Assembly: GCF_000003605.2 (NCBI RefSeq) | Contig: NW_003108586.1 | Location: forward strand, 304,242-341,463 | Direction: 5' to 3' | DNA: 37,222 nt | DNA from: Saccoglossus kowalevskii | Taxonomy: Eukaryota > Hemichordata > Enteropneusta > Harrimaniidae | In this document: positions 1-11,200 of the stretch, in pieces | Layout of the letters: every line of letters begins with the position of its first letter | Numbering within the stretch: position 1 is the first letter of the stretch | Made by a program: the position numbers and the translations under genes | Notes under the pieces: model-generated | What the model saw: only the letters and a program-made list of their open reading frames with translations | What the model was told of the DNA's origin: nothing | Database searches by the model: none

Positions 1-619
1 TACGTTCGCCATGCACTCTGAAATTAATGCGAGTTTTCTCATAAAACTAAAAGCATGAACCAAACTACCATGCCAATCACGATTATTATGAAATGAAACC
101 CACCTTTTACACGCATATTATAATCGTGAATGCTCTCAACTCGATAAATACCAAGTAAAAATATAGGAATGGGCTTCATACTCGAGAGGGACTTACGATC
201 GGGGGAAGTACGGTACTTTAACGCAATTGGGCATTCACTCTCAGAATACTGTGGTTCAAACGCATAATGCTCTAACCCACGTTTTAAAAAGCACATTGTG
301 CATATAAAAGTTGAGTTTAAACTAGTAGTACACAATGCTTGGCAGCATGAACGGCTATGTACAATGGCGAATGCGATCAGATACTAAAACGTCATAGCTT
401 TGAAAAGTACCCGGATGTTAAATATGTTCGTTCGTTATTTATTCCCCTCCATGAATAGCCTCCATGGTGTTTAATTGCAAGCACTTCAAATGCCTATCCA
501 AGCTACAGTTATAATTAAAACAAAATTAAACCACTGCAATATTATTTCAAATACAGTTTAGAATATACACAACTATAAATTAAGGCCGCATTTAGGTTCG
601 CTTGAAGTCATGGAGACAG
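1..619. other. AT-rich non-coding stretch, nothing recognised
   Basis: The longest open frame here (minus strand, about 98 codons) is low in complexity, has no recognisable motif and shows no convincing splice sites or start context. I see no gene, RNA or repeat that I can support. Confidence 0.4.
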
Positions 620-753
620 CCAATCAGTGACGTCACAATCAGTGTTGACTACATAGTTACATAGTGATTCACCAGGCCATTCTTAGTGATTCACCTGGGA
701 ATGACTGGATTCCAGGATAGATGTAGTGCAACAATGTTTCTGTTTATATAAAA
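620..753 (+). promoter_or_regulatory. Candidate promoter: CCAAT box, CRE and TATA box
   Basis: CCAAT lies at 620-624 and is followed directly by a full cAMP-response palindrome TGACGTCA at 628-635. A TATATAAAA box lies at 745-753. All three fit a plus-strand promoter with a start site near 775-785, about 75 bases before the ATG at 853. The octamer TGATTCAC occurs twice between the CRE and the TATA box. Motif spacing is plausible, but there is no transcript evidence. Confidence 0.35.
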
Positions 754-852
754 ACTAGCGAACGAAGTCAACGGTTATTGCCGCCCACTTTACCTGCAGC
801 TAGAATTGGAATTTCTTGCAGAATTAGCGCAAATAAAAACCGAATCGTAGAA

Positions 853-954
853 ATGCAGGTGAATCAGCTTGGGAGAGAATATTATTCTGGCAAACCTGTC
901 AGTGCAGACCTTGGATCTATTCTGGTGAACGACATCGGTGAAAACAGGGTTTAA
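853..954 (+). CDS. Short ORF resembling the start of a paired domain
   Basis: This 33-residue ORF starts VNQLGREYYSGKP from residue 3. It matches the opening pattern of Pax paired domains (VNQLG, two residues, aromatic, then G-[KR]-P), followed by a hydrophobic stretch where the first helix would be. The frame stops at 952-954. If it is a first exon it would have to splice before the stop; possible donors are GTGAAC at 925 and a weak GTTTAA at 949. I did not find the next conserved paired-domain block (CDISR-type) downstream. It sits behind the CCAAT/CRE/TATA cluster. Chance similarity is quite possible. Confidence 0.22.
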   Translation: MQVNQLGREYYSGKPVSADLGSILVNDIGENRV

Positions 955-2252
955 ATGTGGTTATTCTTAGTGGTACAGTGCATCGCCTATCAATTCAATT
1001 GTCCTATACAGTGTGGAACGAAGTTAGAACCGTTACGTAGAAGCAGTAAAAAACGGGGTTGGTTGGGGACAAAAGCGACGTCTAGATTGCGTTCACTCTG
1101 AAAAATATACTACGGGACCATTCCCGGGGAGGGTGTGTAGAAACCAAAGTTAATGTTAATGTGTAATCTCCTACTGTTTGAAATAAAAATTCAAAAATTG
1201 TTGCACTATTATGAACATCAAGCAAATGCTTATCTGGGTAGCAATCATATTATTGTTATTTCACACTCTCTGTAACCGTCATCGGCGACTACGCCGAGTA
1301 ATCGTTTCGATTCCCTCGGGTGTTATCGGTAGTATTTAGTTACTTAGTTATTAGGTAACATTGCCTTTAATAAAAAAATCTGTGTAAGAAATAAAGTATT
1401 AATATTTTTCCATGGCAGCGGTCGACTGATAATAGTCTTGTGTCTATTTCAGCCTTTATCGTGTTTCAAATCACTATTGCTGTTGGTATAGTAATGGTTT
1501 ATTATCAGATTATCCTGCCTATAAAATTTAAGACAGATTCGGTTTTTATTCGACAATTAGATGTTATTTGGTGAGTTGTTACTTAATTGGAATGCAAACA
1601 TTATCTTTCTAAAATGATTTCGTTGACGCATTTATTACGCATGCGCTTTCACGTGTATGCATCGCTAGTTCAATAGCATCGCCCATTCACACGGTTTTGT
1701 ATATTGCGTAAATCTCTCCTCAAAATTGAATTATGCCTTGACAATTCAAGACGGTTCAATTGTTATTTTTTGTCTGTGTCGAATATATTCGTGTAGTAAT
1801 AGCATTGTGATTGTTTCATAGGCCTAGCTGCGTTTTTGGAGGAGTAGTATATATTCTTCAACTCGCGTGGGCCAAGTTCTTTTTCTTACAGGATCACGGT
1901 ACTATACTTGGCCTCGATAACAGGTAATGGTTATGAAATATGTGTACCAGCTTTTTCATGAAAATTAATATACCGAAATTCCAAATAAAATAAGATTGAT
2001 TTAGTTCAATATGTTTAACGGCGGTTCCCCACAACATGAATATTTGCTACTACCACAAAGATATGGGTATTCCGAGATACCCATAATGCATTGCAACACT
2101 AAACTAGTCTAGCTACAAGTAAATGTACAATATGAATGAAAATTTGTCATTTTCGACAGTGTTCTCTGTTAATGAATATCATGGCACATAAATGTTGTTT
2201 CTTCGCAGCATGCAATTTAGTATTCGTTCGGTGAAAAATTTTAATCTCCATG
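955..2252. other. Non-coding stretch, nothing recognised
   Basis: There is no long open frame and no recognisable exon on either strand. An NRF1-like GCATGCGC word occurs near 1639. I see no tandem repeat or structural RNA. Confidence 0.35.
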
Positions 2253-2400
2253 ACGCATGCGCATATAAGTGAGTGGTGATTTTGAAATCTACAATGACAC
2301 TCATTGCACATGCGTATTGGTGTTTCACCATCGTCGCAAACCACGCCCTCTTTCGGCAACTGATGGTTGATTGGGCGGAAAAAATACTCTGGCGGGCGTG
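2253..2400. promoter_or_regulatory. Candidate CpG-type promoter cluster (NRF1-like, CACCC/GC, inverted CCAAT)
   Basis: An NRF1-type palindrome (ACGCATGCGCA) starts at 2253, a CCACGCCC box lies at 2341-2348, and an inverted CCAAT next to a GC-rich word (ATTGGGCGG) starts at 2370. Such clusters mark housekeeping promoters in animals. Short ORFs overlap on both strands (about 70-120 codons) but none is recognisable, so direction and target gene are unknown. Confidence 0.25.
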
Positions 2401-2998
2401 AATGTGTTTCACCGACCTCGATACTATTGTGTGTGCTTCAAAAGCAACGTTTTTTTCTCATTTGTTACCGAGACAAAACGCTTCTAAAAAAAAAACTAAA
2501 TATATCAAACAAATTGGATATCCGTCCACATTCTTATTTCAACAGGCGGATGTTCCATGTCACTTCGTTTGTAATGTTTTATTTCAACATAATCCTGGGT
2601 ATCATATCGTGCATGTCAAGATTGTTTCGTGGAATGGTGTTTGGTTTAATTTACCTTGGACGTCTTGACCACAGCATCTTACAAAGAGGCATAGAACTTC
2701 TCGATCCAGGTAACATAACGATGCCTACATACAGATAAATTCTATATTCAATATATAATTTGGTGTTGACCTGTGTCAGAAGTTTGAGTGCGCTTTGAGA
2801 AGTATACAAAACTGAATACCGACTAGATCAGGCCAGTTTAGGTGTTATGTCAAGCATATTTCCTAAAAGCAATTAAAGTATTCTAGTGATATGCAAATTA
2901 TATAACTTTATAAATGAACTATTACAACTATAGGCATCAGATAAACTGTATCAAGTGCAAGATAGCCCTAGGCCGATTCTAATACATACATGCTAGAA

Positions 2999-3200
2999 TC
3001 AATAAATCAATCAATCTTTATTCTGTACTGGGCCGCGACCCATCGTACAATATTTAAAAATACATAGGTACAGGTGTTTTTACAGAGAAAAAAACAACAC
3101 ATACTACTAATTACAACACCACAAAAAATAAATGAAAAGAAATATTGATAAATCAATTTACATGTAAAGAATGAATAAATCACTAAGATATTACATTTAA
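2999..3200 (-). mobile_element. Retroelement 3'-tail-like fragment
   Basis: On the minus strand the segment ends in AATAAAGATTGATTG followed by further GATT units, preceded by a GC-richer stretch containing GGGTCGCGGCCCAG. A polyadenylation signal followed by a short simple repeat is typical of LINE or SINE 3' ends. A matching tail occurs at 19757-19800. No coding part is visible, so the family is unassigned. Confidence 0.35.
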
Positions 3201-4256
3201 CTTGTCTCATAATTATCTCCTCTTTTGAATACCTGTAACTAGTATATAGCTATATATGAATAATACAAGGTTGGGATGTTGAGAGAAGAGACACTAGTTT
3301 TTCAATATTGGGATAAGTACACAGAGAAATTGGCAATAAATTGGCTCTTAAGTCGTTGTAAAGGGGACATTTGAAAAATGTACGTATGTACGTATTCATT
3401 GTATTTTGATAGTATCGCAAACCCCCTCCCCAATCATGACATTATTATGCTTCACATCAATGATTGAGCGTCAAATACACTAAATATTGGACAGAGAACT
3501 ATATCAATGATAGTAACGTGCTTTTAATAATTCCGTTATTGAATTTAGTATTTCGGTGGTTTTTTTCTAATTACTTGCATGAACTAATGCATGTTTATAT
3601 TTAATATGCGGCGTATGGAATGTCTTATATAGGTTATAGAGCATATGTAGGATTTCTGGCAGTTGAAGAGGCCCATGTACACCCAGTATTGGTAGCTTTC
3701 TGCCGTTTACTCGTTGAAACTCACCATGATAGATTCCTATATGAGAGAAGAGGTAAGTCTCGGGATTTTTTTTTATCTGACAGATGAGCTGGTTCGATAA
3801 CATGCGATATAAAAATATATTTTCATTTAAGATTAAAACACATTAAAGGCACTTAAATTTCCGTGTAATTGTGAACGAGTCGCGCAATTTATTATCGTCA
3901 GGGGACGGACTAATTCATCCTACTTACCGATTACGTAAATATAGTACGATAAATGAGTCTGTTCTGCCTTTAATTATGGAGTGAACATAGAAACATTTCT
4001 CTAAAACAAACATTGTTTGCATTCTTGTCTTAACTGTCCCTATTTGCATTTGTTCTAGCAAATATATGTTTGCCAATTATTATTTTTCCCGCCCATCCTT
4101 AGGATTTCAGTGTCACTTGTTCTAAATATTTTCTTTGCTGTGTGTCACTTGACAAATGATTTTGGAGTGATTTGAAATCTTGGTTTGAAACGTATCAAGA
4201 CAAACGTCCGTTGACTCAACATCCCTTTCATTTCTGTAGATTTACAACTCTCTAGA
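3201..4256. other. Non-coding stretch with one unrecognised minus-strand ORF
   Basis: A 78-codon minus-strand ORF (3567-3803) has an internal acceptor-like and donor-like pair but no family that I recognise. The rest is AT-rich with no repeat array. I do not call a gene here. Confidence 0.3.
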
Positions 4257-4466
4257 ATGACATCCGGAAGACGAACAAACAAGACTGCACGAAACCGATG
4301 GTTGTTGGCTTACACATTGATCCGTAACCCATCTTTGATCAAAGTGTCGTTGCGGAGATTTGACGTTGGCAATAAGACGAGCCTGGACAAATCGCCGACC
4401 AAGACGAGGACGGTTCCGCGCGTATGTTATGCACGCCCCATTATAGAATTGCCATCCGTTGCGTAG
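4257..4466 (+). CDS. Hypothetical basic 69-residue ORF, possible first exon
   Basis: The ORF starts at an ATG after TCTCTAGA and is rich in Arg, Lys and Thr, with an apparently ordered segment RNRWLLAYTLIRNPSL at about residues 13-28. A good splice donor (GTATGT) follows base 4421 in frame, so it could be an exon that ends there and not a 69-residue protein. Its GC content is higher than that of the flanks. I do not recognise the family, and it could be a spurious ORF. Confidence 0.22.
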   Translation: MTSGRRTNKTARNRWLLAYTLIRNPSLIKVSLRRFDVGNKTSLDKSPTKTRTVPRVCYARPIIELPSVA

Positions 4467-4482
4467 CGAAATTTTTATTCGT

Positions 4483-4523
4483 TTTAAAGCGCCACCGGCG
4501 TCACATAGCCTCGGCGCTTTAAA
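4483..4523. repeat. Perfect 11-bp inverted repeat (hairpin)
   Basis: TTTAAAGCGCC at 4483-4493 is the exact reverse complement of GGCGCTTTAAA at 4513-4523, with a 19-base GC-rich loop. It lies just after the hypothetical ORF. It could be the paired ends of a small transposon or an RNA hairpin; function is unknown. Confidence 0.6.
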
Positions 4524-4687
4524 GTTGCGCTCTGAAATTATTCTTTTTAAAGTGGGGGAGTCGTCACCTGCGCATACGACAGGCGGCCACAGTGGACGTT
4601 TTTAACAAATAAGCGTATACCCAGCCTTTGCGTCGCTTATAACTATATTAAAGGAAACACCGAGCCAAACAACATAATGACCCCTAA

Positions 4688-4834
4688 AGAAAAAGCTCCA
4701 CAAATGTAGGAGAATGCAATTTACAGTTTTTTATATCACTTTTTATTCTCTGGATATTCAACTTTTCAGCAGTATTATGTAGTCAGCCATCTTGATTTTC
4801 AACAAAGGATTATGGGTAAAGTATGACTTCATAG
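4688..4834. repeat. Dispersed repeat, copy A
   Basis: This segment matches 7496-7651 along most of its length. Shared words include AATGCAATTTACAG, ATATTCAA, CCATCTTGATTTTC and AAAGGATTATGGGTAAAGT. The two copies lie in the same orientation about 2.8 kb apart. No coding content was seen; it is probably a non-autonomous mobile element or its remnant. Confidence 0.55.
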
Positions 4835-5519
4835 AATCTGTTGTCTTAAGAGGTCATTATGTTGTTTGGGTTTATGTTTCCTTTACAAATCAGACATTCA
4901 TAAGCACGCCACCAACAGAAAAAAAACGTGTCTGTCGATGCTTGAACCTTGTTATAATGTAGTAGACAACGTACTCGGAAATGCTTTTGGAACATATATA
5001 TTTCTCGCAATTTGGGCATATCTGTGCCTTCACATACTATCAGAATAAAAAAAATAGAACATTAACTTTTGAATAAACAACAGTGCCAAAATATTTAACA
5101 ACCATCCATCTGAGCCACATTATTCAAATTAGATAATTTGCTTATTGTATTCACCTTTTCTATATGAAATGAAGGACACAAAGATGTTAACAAAGGAATT
5201 CTGTCGCAAATATATTATGTAGTTCATTTAGCTTTTATACTAATTTGTTGTGCCAGTGAGGCATGTAGGCCCATTCAGCAGGTGATCTGCGATGTGAATA
5301 TGATGGTTCGTTCTTATTTTTACAATAAAGTGGTTGAAAATTTGTTCTATTTTAATGCAATGTATATCTCATTTTCAGAAACAAAATAAAAAGTAATAAT
5401 TTTACTTATGCACGTCTGTTTTATGCATGTCTTAGACATACCCTTGCTGACCACGTTCAAATAACACATTCATATATACTGTAAAACATGTGTTTTTAGT
5501 TAACGTGTTGTTTTAGCTA
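4835..5519. other. Non-coding stretch, nothing recognised
   Basis: It is AT-rich. The only open frame (4866-5048, 60 codons) has no recognisable motif and no good splice sites. Confidence 0.35.
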
Positions 5520-5569
5520 ATTCAAGATATCGCATATATATTCTCACAATGAAGTTGTTGTTCTGTTAA

Positions 5570-5824
5570 TTCAAATATTGTCTCAAATTCGCTAAAATTC
5601 TCCGTTGGTGGCGCCATTAATGCCATCCGACACCGGAAGTGAGAAATGCGTCTTTCCATCGTTGACACGCAGATCGCCACAATGTTGAATAGCGCCACCT
5701 GTGTTGACACAATGGTCTTTCCATGTCATCCGCCGAGGGCGCACTTTATTGTGAAACGCGAGAATTCAAAACGTTTTACAGTATACACGTGCATTTGTTT
5801 TGTGGTTCAATTAAAGTAGTTCAA
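5570..5824 (+). promoter_or_regulatory. Candidate promoter with ETS site and GCC-rich motifs
   Basis: A consensus ETS/GABP site CCGGAAGTG lies at 5633-5641, flanked by GGCGCCATTAATGCCATCC and a second GCGCCACC word. This resembles animal housekeeping promoters without a TATA box. It precedes the short ORF beginning at 5825. Confidence 0.3.
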
Positions 5825-5911
5825 ATGGCGTCAGTTTCTAGATTTTCGAAACCAGATCTCAATCGCGTATTGACAGATATCGTTCATGCTTGGACATGTA
5901 TTGAATATTAG
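5825..5911 (+). CDS. Short hypothetical ORF, possible first coding exon
   Basis: The ORF of 28 codons begins MASVSRFSKPDLNRVLTDI and ends at a TAG at 5909-5911. It follows the ETS-containing promoter-like region. A donor-like GTATTG occurs near 5898. The family is not recognised. It could be the first exon of an unseen gene, a gene remnant, or chance. Confidence 0.18.
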   Translation: MASVSRFSKPDLNRVLTDIVHAWTCIEY

Positions 5912-6304
5912 GGGAACTAGATGCACCTCACTTTGCCTTGTGCATCAGATTCAAACTAACATGTTGTTTTATTTGTATGCCATATAGACAAAAACCAATG
6001 CAAAATATCAATGCATTCTGCTGAAATTAATTTTGTTTTATTTAGCTGCAATGATTCATCTAAGTTTGAATTAAGAGATTTTATATATTAAAGATATTGT
6101 TAACGACAAAGTCCCCGTTCAGTTTTAATTTAACTGTGTCAATTAGACAATGGAAGATGTGGACAGATCGTAATTATATTGAGTTCATAAGTAAGTCAGT
6201 CTTCGTATAACTCACCAAAGTCCTAAATCCCATTATAGAACGCATATTTCAAATCAATAGTTTTGTTCACGTACAGTTTCTTATCACAGGATACAAGACC
6301 AAAT

Positions 6305-6842
6305 ACTTTTGTCGTGCTAAGAAAATGTGCGCAAACGCTTAGCACAGATCAAAAAACAGTAAGTAAGAGTTAAATCTGATTTGCCTTTGAGACCCAAGTT
6401 CAGATCCTTAGCACGAGCTAACAAAATGTGCACAAACACTTAGCACAGATCAAGAAACAGTAAGTAAGGGTTAAATCTGATTTGCCTTTGAGACCCAAGT
6501 TCAGATCCTTAGCACGAGCTAACAAAATGTGCGCAAACACTTAGCACAGATCAAGAAACAGTAAGTAAGGGTTAAATCTGATTTGCCTTTGAGACCCAAG
6601 TTCAGATCCTTAGCACGAGCTAACAAAATGTGCACAAACACTTAGCACAGATCAAGAAACAGTAAGGGTTAAATCTGATTTGCCTTTGAGACCCAAGTTC
6701 AGATCCTTAGCACGAGCTAACAAAATGTGCGCAAACACTTAGCACAGATCAAGAAACAGTAAGTAAGGGTTAAATCTGATTTGCCTTTGAGACCCTAGTC
6801 CAGATCCTTAGCACGAGCTAACAAAATGTGCGCAAACACTTA
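6305..6842. repeat. 101-bp tandem repeat, about five copies
   Basis: The word AGCACAGATCAA recurs at 6341, 6442, 6543, 6644 and 6741, giving a 101-bp period with one 97-bp unit that lost four bases (GTAAGTAAGG to GTAAGG). The array stops abruptly in the middle of a unit at about 6842. Units are nearly identical, so the expansion is recent. Confidence 0.9.
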
Positions 6843-7495
6843 GTTTGGGCTCAGCACCCTGAACGCCATTGTGCATTTGGAAGATTTACTATTATATTCA
6901 TAACTTATAGTCATTTCAGTAAGCCATTTCAGACACGACAATGAACTGACGATAAGATTTCCTGTTATTCTACAATCTGCTATTTTTCCACCTGTGTGAA
7001 CGCAATAAATGAGATCGTTGTCCATGATAACAAGCTGATTAGCAATCCAATTATATTAATAAAACACAAGGTAGAGCATTAATAAAATAGCGTTTATTTG
7101 GATAGTGAATATTCTTTCATATATTTATCAAATTTAATTTATTCATCGATATGTTTGCAATTATTCATATACAATACTAACTTCTTCATTTGGACTGCCC
7201 CGTAATATTATCACTTAGATATATTTGTTGCAAATATCATTCCATGCAACTGACACACTTGTAACACACATATTTGGTGGAGGAATTTTATTTCACAGGA
7301 AGCTCTTGCCTGTGATTTAAAAGTCTAAAAAAACCTGAGATACTAAAACTGTTTCTAATTATCAATTCAAATGAGTAGGGTCACAGTTTCCATGGAAATA
7401 AATTTGCTACAAAACATTTGTAAAAGTTTTGTAAATTTTCTGTATTTTACTAGTTAACCAAGTTCATCCTCAATCTCAACATAACGCTCCCAGAT
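6843..7495. other. AT-rich non-coding stretch
   Basis: I see nothing that I can support as a gene. A 61-codon minus-strand ORF beside the tandem array has no recognisable features. Confidence 0.35.
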
Positions 7496-7651
7496 GAAAA
7501 AGCTTGGCAAATGTAAGAAAATGCAATTTACAGGGTTTTTTTTATACATCACTTTTCATTCTCTAGATATTCAAGTTTTTAGCAATTTATGTACCGTAGT
7601 CCACCATCTTGATTTTCCAGCAAAGGATTATGGGTAAAGTGTGACATCATA
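7496..7651. repeat. Dispersed repeat, copy B
   Basis: This is the second copy of the repeat seen at 4688-4834, in the same orientation and diverged by scattered substitutions and small indels. Confidence 0.55.
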
Positions 7652-8097
7652 TCCACTGTTGTGAAAAATTGAGGAAATTCTTTCATCTATAACTTCAAAA
7701 GTTAAACTCAATTCAATATTAATACACCATTTCTATAAGGTACGCCCTTCAAAGAAGTTGTTTTACATCAAAATCTATGATGTCATTCAAATTCACAGCT
7801 GTGATTGGTTTTTTGTCGTTCATTCAGAATATAATAAGATTTCTCAAGAACATAATCTTTATTGATGAGCGCCAACAGACCGATTATAAAAAAAGGTGCA
7901 TATTTCCAGCAAGAATATTCATAATCATATTCAACAAAATACATTACAGATATTTCAGAACTAACTTTAGAGCAATCAAGTGAATTCATTGATTAGAGTT
8001 TGTTCTGTCACAAGTAAGTATACCGGGTAGTAAGTAAAAACCAATCGTTATTGATTTCTTATAAATTGCTGCCAAATAAGTAATCTGTACGACAGTT

Positions 8098-8103
8098 TTT
8101 ATT
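8098..8103 (-). terminator. Poly(A) signal of the minus-strand HSD17B4 copy
   Basis: On the minus strand this reads AATAAA, about 50 bases after the stop codon that ends at 8153. It is the first canonical signal downstream and implies a short 3' UTR. Confidence 0.55.
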
Positions 8104-8152
8104 TTATGTTTCCACTGACAATATTTATCTTCCTTTCTTCTTCAATTTGGTT

Positions 8153-8245
8153 TTATAGCTTAGGAGCATGTTTCTGGAACAGCTGTCCTGCTTTCATCAG
8201 CAACCCGACATTACCAGATACTTTTAGCTTTCCTTGAAAGAATGC
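8153..8245 (-). CDS. HSD17B4: HSD17B4(-) last exon with PTS1 PKL
   Basis: It has 93 bases: 30 codons plus TAA. It begins [18 protein letters not shown] and ends HAPKL. The final tripeptide PKL fits the peroxisomal import consensus (small or Pro, basic, Leu). Human MFE-2 ends AKL. Confidence 0.95.
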   Translation of the reverse strand, partial: AFFQGKLKVSGNVGLLMKAGQLFQKHAPKL

Positions 8246-11200
8246 CTGCAACAATACAAGATATGAATAACATATGAGATATGTGATTCAATAGCTAATG
8301 CTAGAATCAATGATTAGTTTTTTTTTAAACCACATCGCATAATACTATTATAGTACTAACCTGTTGAGGGTTAAGTTTTTGTGTCATCAGATCTGTGAAA
8401 TGCTGTTCTGCCATGGTTACCGTGACATCAGGTTTACCCTGTTTTGGTGATCCTTTATATACTTCTCCATTACCAGTCTTCAAATCAACAGCTAATAAGC
8501 AATAAGGTATCTTATTGACCATTCAACAACATTAAGTGATGTCATAATTACACATGGCCACTCAGTGGTCAATAGTCACTTAAGTGTCACTTGATAATGA
8601 CAAAAGATGCAAGTGGTCACTAAGTGGTCAATAGTCACTTAAGTGTCACTTGATAATGACAAAAGATGCAAGTGGTCACTCAGTGGTCAATAGTCACTTA
8701 AGTGTCACTTGATAATGACAAAAGATGCAAGTGGTCACTCAGTGGTCAATAGTCACTTAAGTGTCACTTGATAATGACAAAAGATGCAAGTGGTCACTCA
8801 GTGGTCAATTGTCACTTAAGTGTCACTTGATAATGACAAAAGATGCAAGTGGTCACTCAGTGGTCAATAGTCACTTAAGTGTCACTTGATAATGACAAAA
8901 GATGCAAGTGGTCACTCAGTGGTCAATAGTCACTTAAGTGTCACTTGATAATGACAAAGGATGTCATTGGTCACTCAATAGTCAATAGTTACTCAGTGAT
9001 CACTCTATTATGACAAGTGATGTCAGTGGTCACTCAGTGGTCAATGGTCTCTCCATAATGACAAAGGATGTCATTGGTCACTCAATAGTCAATAGTTACT
9101 CAGTGATCACTCTATTATGACAAGTGATGTCAGTGGTCACTCAGTGGTCAATGGTCTCTCCATAATGACAAAGGATGTCATTGGTCACTCAATAGTAAAT
9201 GGTCACTCAGTGATCACTCTATAATGACAGGTGATGTCAGTGGTTATTGGTCACTCCAAAATGCCAGTGGTCATTCAAAAACTACTCCATGATGACATGT
9301 GATTATAGTTGTAACTCAGTGGTCAATGGTCAATCCATAATTCCAAGTGATATCAGTGGTCACTCACTGACAGCTAATACATTTGTATATTTAGAGTGCA
9401 TGCAATGTTTACATTCAAAATGATGGCGAATACCAATTATTGACAAATGAAAGGTACTTGCACCTGCATTAGAGAGAGTTCAGGAAAATTACTGATTTAT
9501 TTATTAATATTAACATCTTACTGTATTCAGCCACTGGATTCTTTCCATCAGTCATCCTGTATAAATACACTCCTTTAACTTTCTTGATCAAATCTGGAAA
9601 ATCATTCATACGCTTTCCCATTTCTTGAAAGATCATATCAATAGGACTACTACTTGTTACCTGAAATACCGGAAAATAATATCAGAGTGAATTAATAGAT
9701 TGATTAGTATGTAATATGAAATGCAAAGGGAAATCATGACATTGCACAACAACTTGATGTTGAAAGCAAGACAAGTTCACCTATAGATTATATGCATACC
9801 AATTAGGTATAGATAGAAAATTGGTAAAAAAACCATACCTAGCAAATACAGAATAGTGGGAACCTCATGCATTAGACTGGCAAAGTCGGGAATTCTTTAC
9901 GTTTTACAAAAAAAAATAATTAATTGTCAATCTACAGGCAAACCCTCTGCGTTGGAGTGAAAACCGGAGTCGAATCACTTCAGTGACTATGATAATTAAA
10001 AGTTGTTGACTAGCACTGACTATCAGTTCTAAACTACAAGATACGACTGCTAGCAGAACATTCACATGTTTCCGTGACTAGCCCGCCATTTGCAGTGTGA
10101 CCCAACCTTTAAAAGGTCATGTTTACTTTCATACACCCACTCATGAAAAATCAATGCATCATGAATAATTAAGAGCAGTTAAATGCCCACAGATGTGTCC
10201 AGTCGGTATTTCTTTTGTGGTCCCGTTAGGTTTTGCGATGATGTTAAAAGGATTTTATAAAACAATTAATTATTTCTTTTTGTAAAACAAAAAAGCAGTC
10301 CTGACTTTGCCAGACTACTCGTGCATCTATAGTGGACACTGTTAAACACATATTATTATCAGGTATTACCTGTGAGGTAGCAGATGTTCCAGCTGCAGCA
10401 GTCCCAATCAAATCAATGTAAGCACCAGATAAGCAGACCTCACCAGTCTCACCAACCTGTAACATGATGGAATCTACAATTAAATTAACTTAAATCAAGT
10501 GTGAATCCCATAAATCAAGTCAACATTTCTGAACTGAATTCAAAGTTTGCACTACTGAGCATATCACTGCACATATATGCAATGCATTGTGGGAGATAAC
10601 TAAATTTTGCACTACTGAGCATGTCACTGCACACCTATGCAATGCATTATGGGAGATAACCTCCCACTGTATATCATGGAAACTATTATCACCATGGAAA
10701 CTCATTAGCAAATTGTGTAATTTTTTAAAAATGTTTCCACAAGATTAGGTTTTATGTTATAATATTAATATACTTTTTTATCCTATGTCATTGAGCGTTG
10801 TTACCATAGAAACCAGTGTTAAAAGGTCACTTTTGACTATTTTTCAAGACTTTTTTGGACTCTTGTATGTCAAACAATTTTCCAGTGATGCCAATTAATA
10901 ACGGCATTAACCCATACAAGTATGATGAACATGCCATAAAATCTTCAATTCAGGCTAAACTTCCTTAATAGTTGTATGGCTTGTCCACAATATACTGAGA
11001 CCATCACAGAAATGACACTGATAAATAGCCGCAGTGAGAAACCTACCACACTAACACTGTTCAGTATCACTAATGATCATACCTTACACTGCATATGAAT
11101 TCTGTTGCCTTCTTTCCACATCTCTGTCTTAATAGTCTGACCAGGTAGCACCGTCTTAGCAAAGCGTACCTACAGAACAGAAGGTCACATAATAAAAAAA

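Noticed and set aside
2147-2412. Cys-rich minus-strand ORFs that might suggest a zinc finger
   Set aside because: The Cys and His spacing fits no zinc-binding family that I know, two frames overlap, and the region looks like a promoter.
6305-9370. CRISPR-like appearance of regular repeats
   Set aside because: The 101-, 59- and 107-bp units are contiguous tandem repeats without unique spacers, in eukaryotic DNA.
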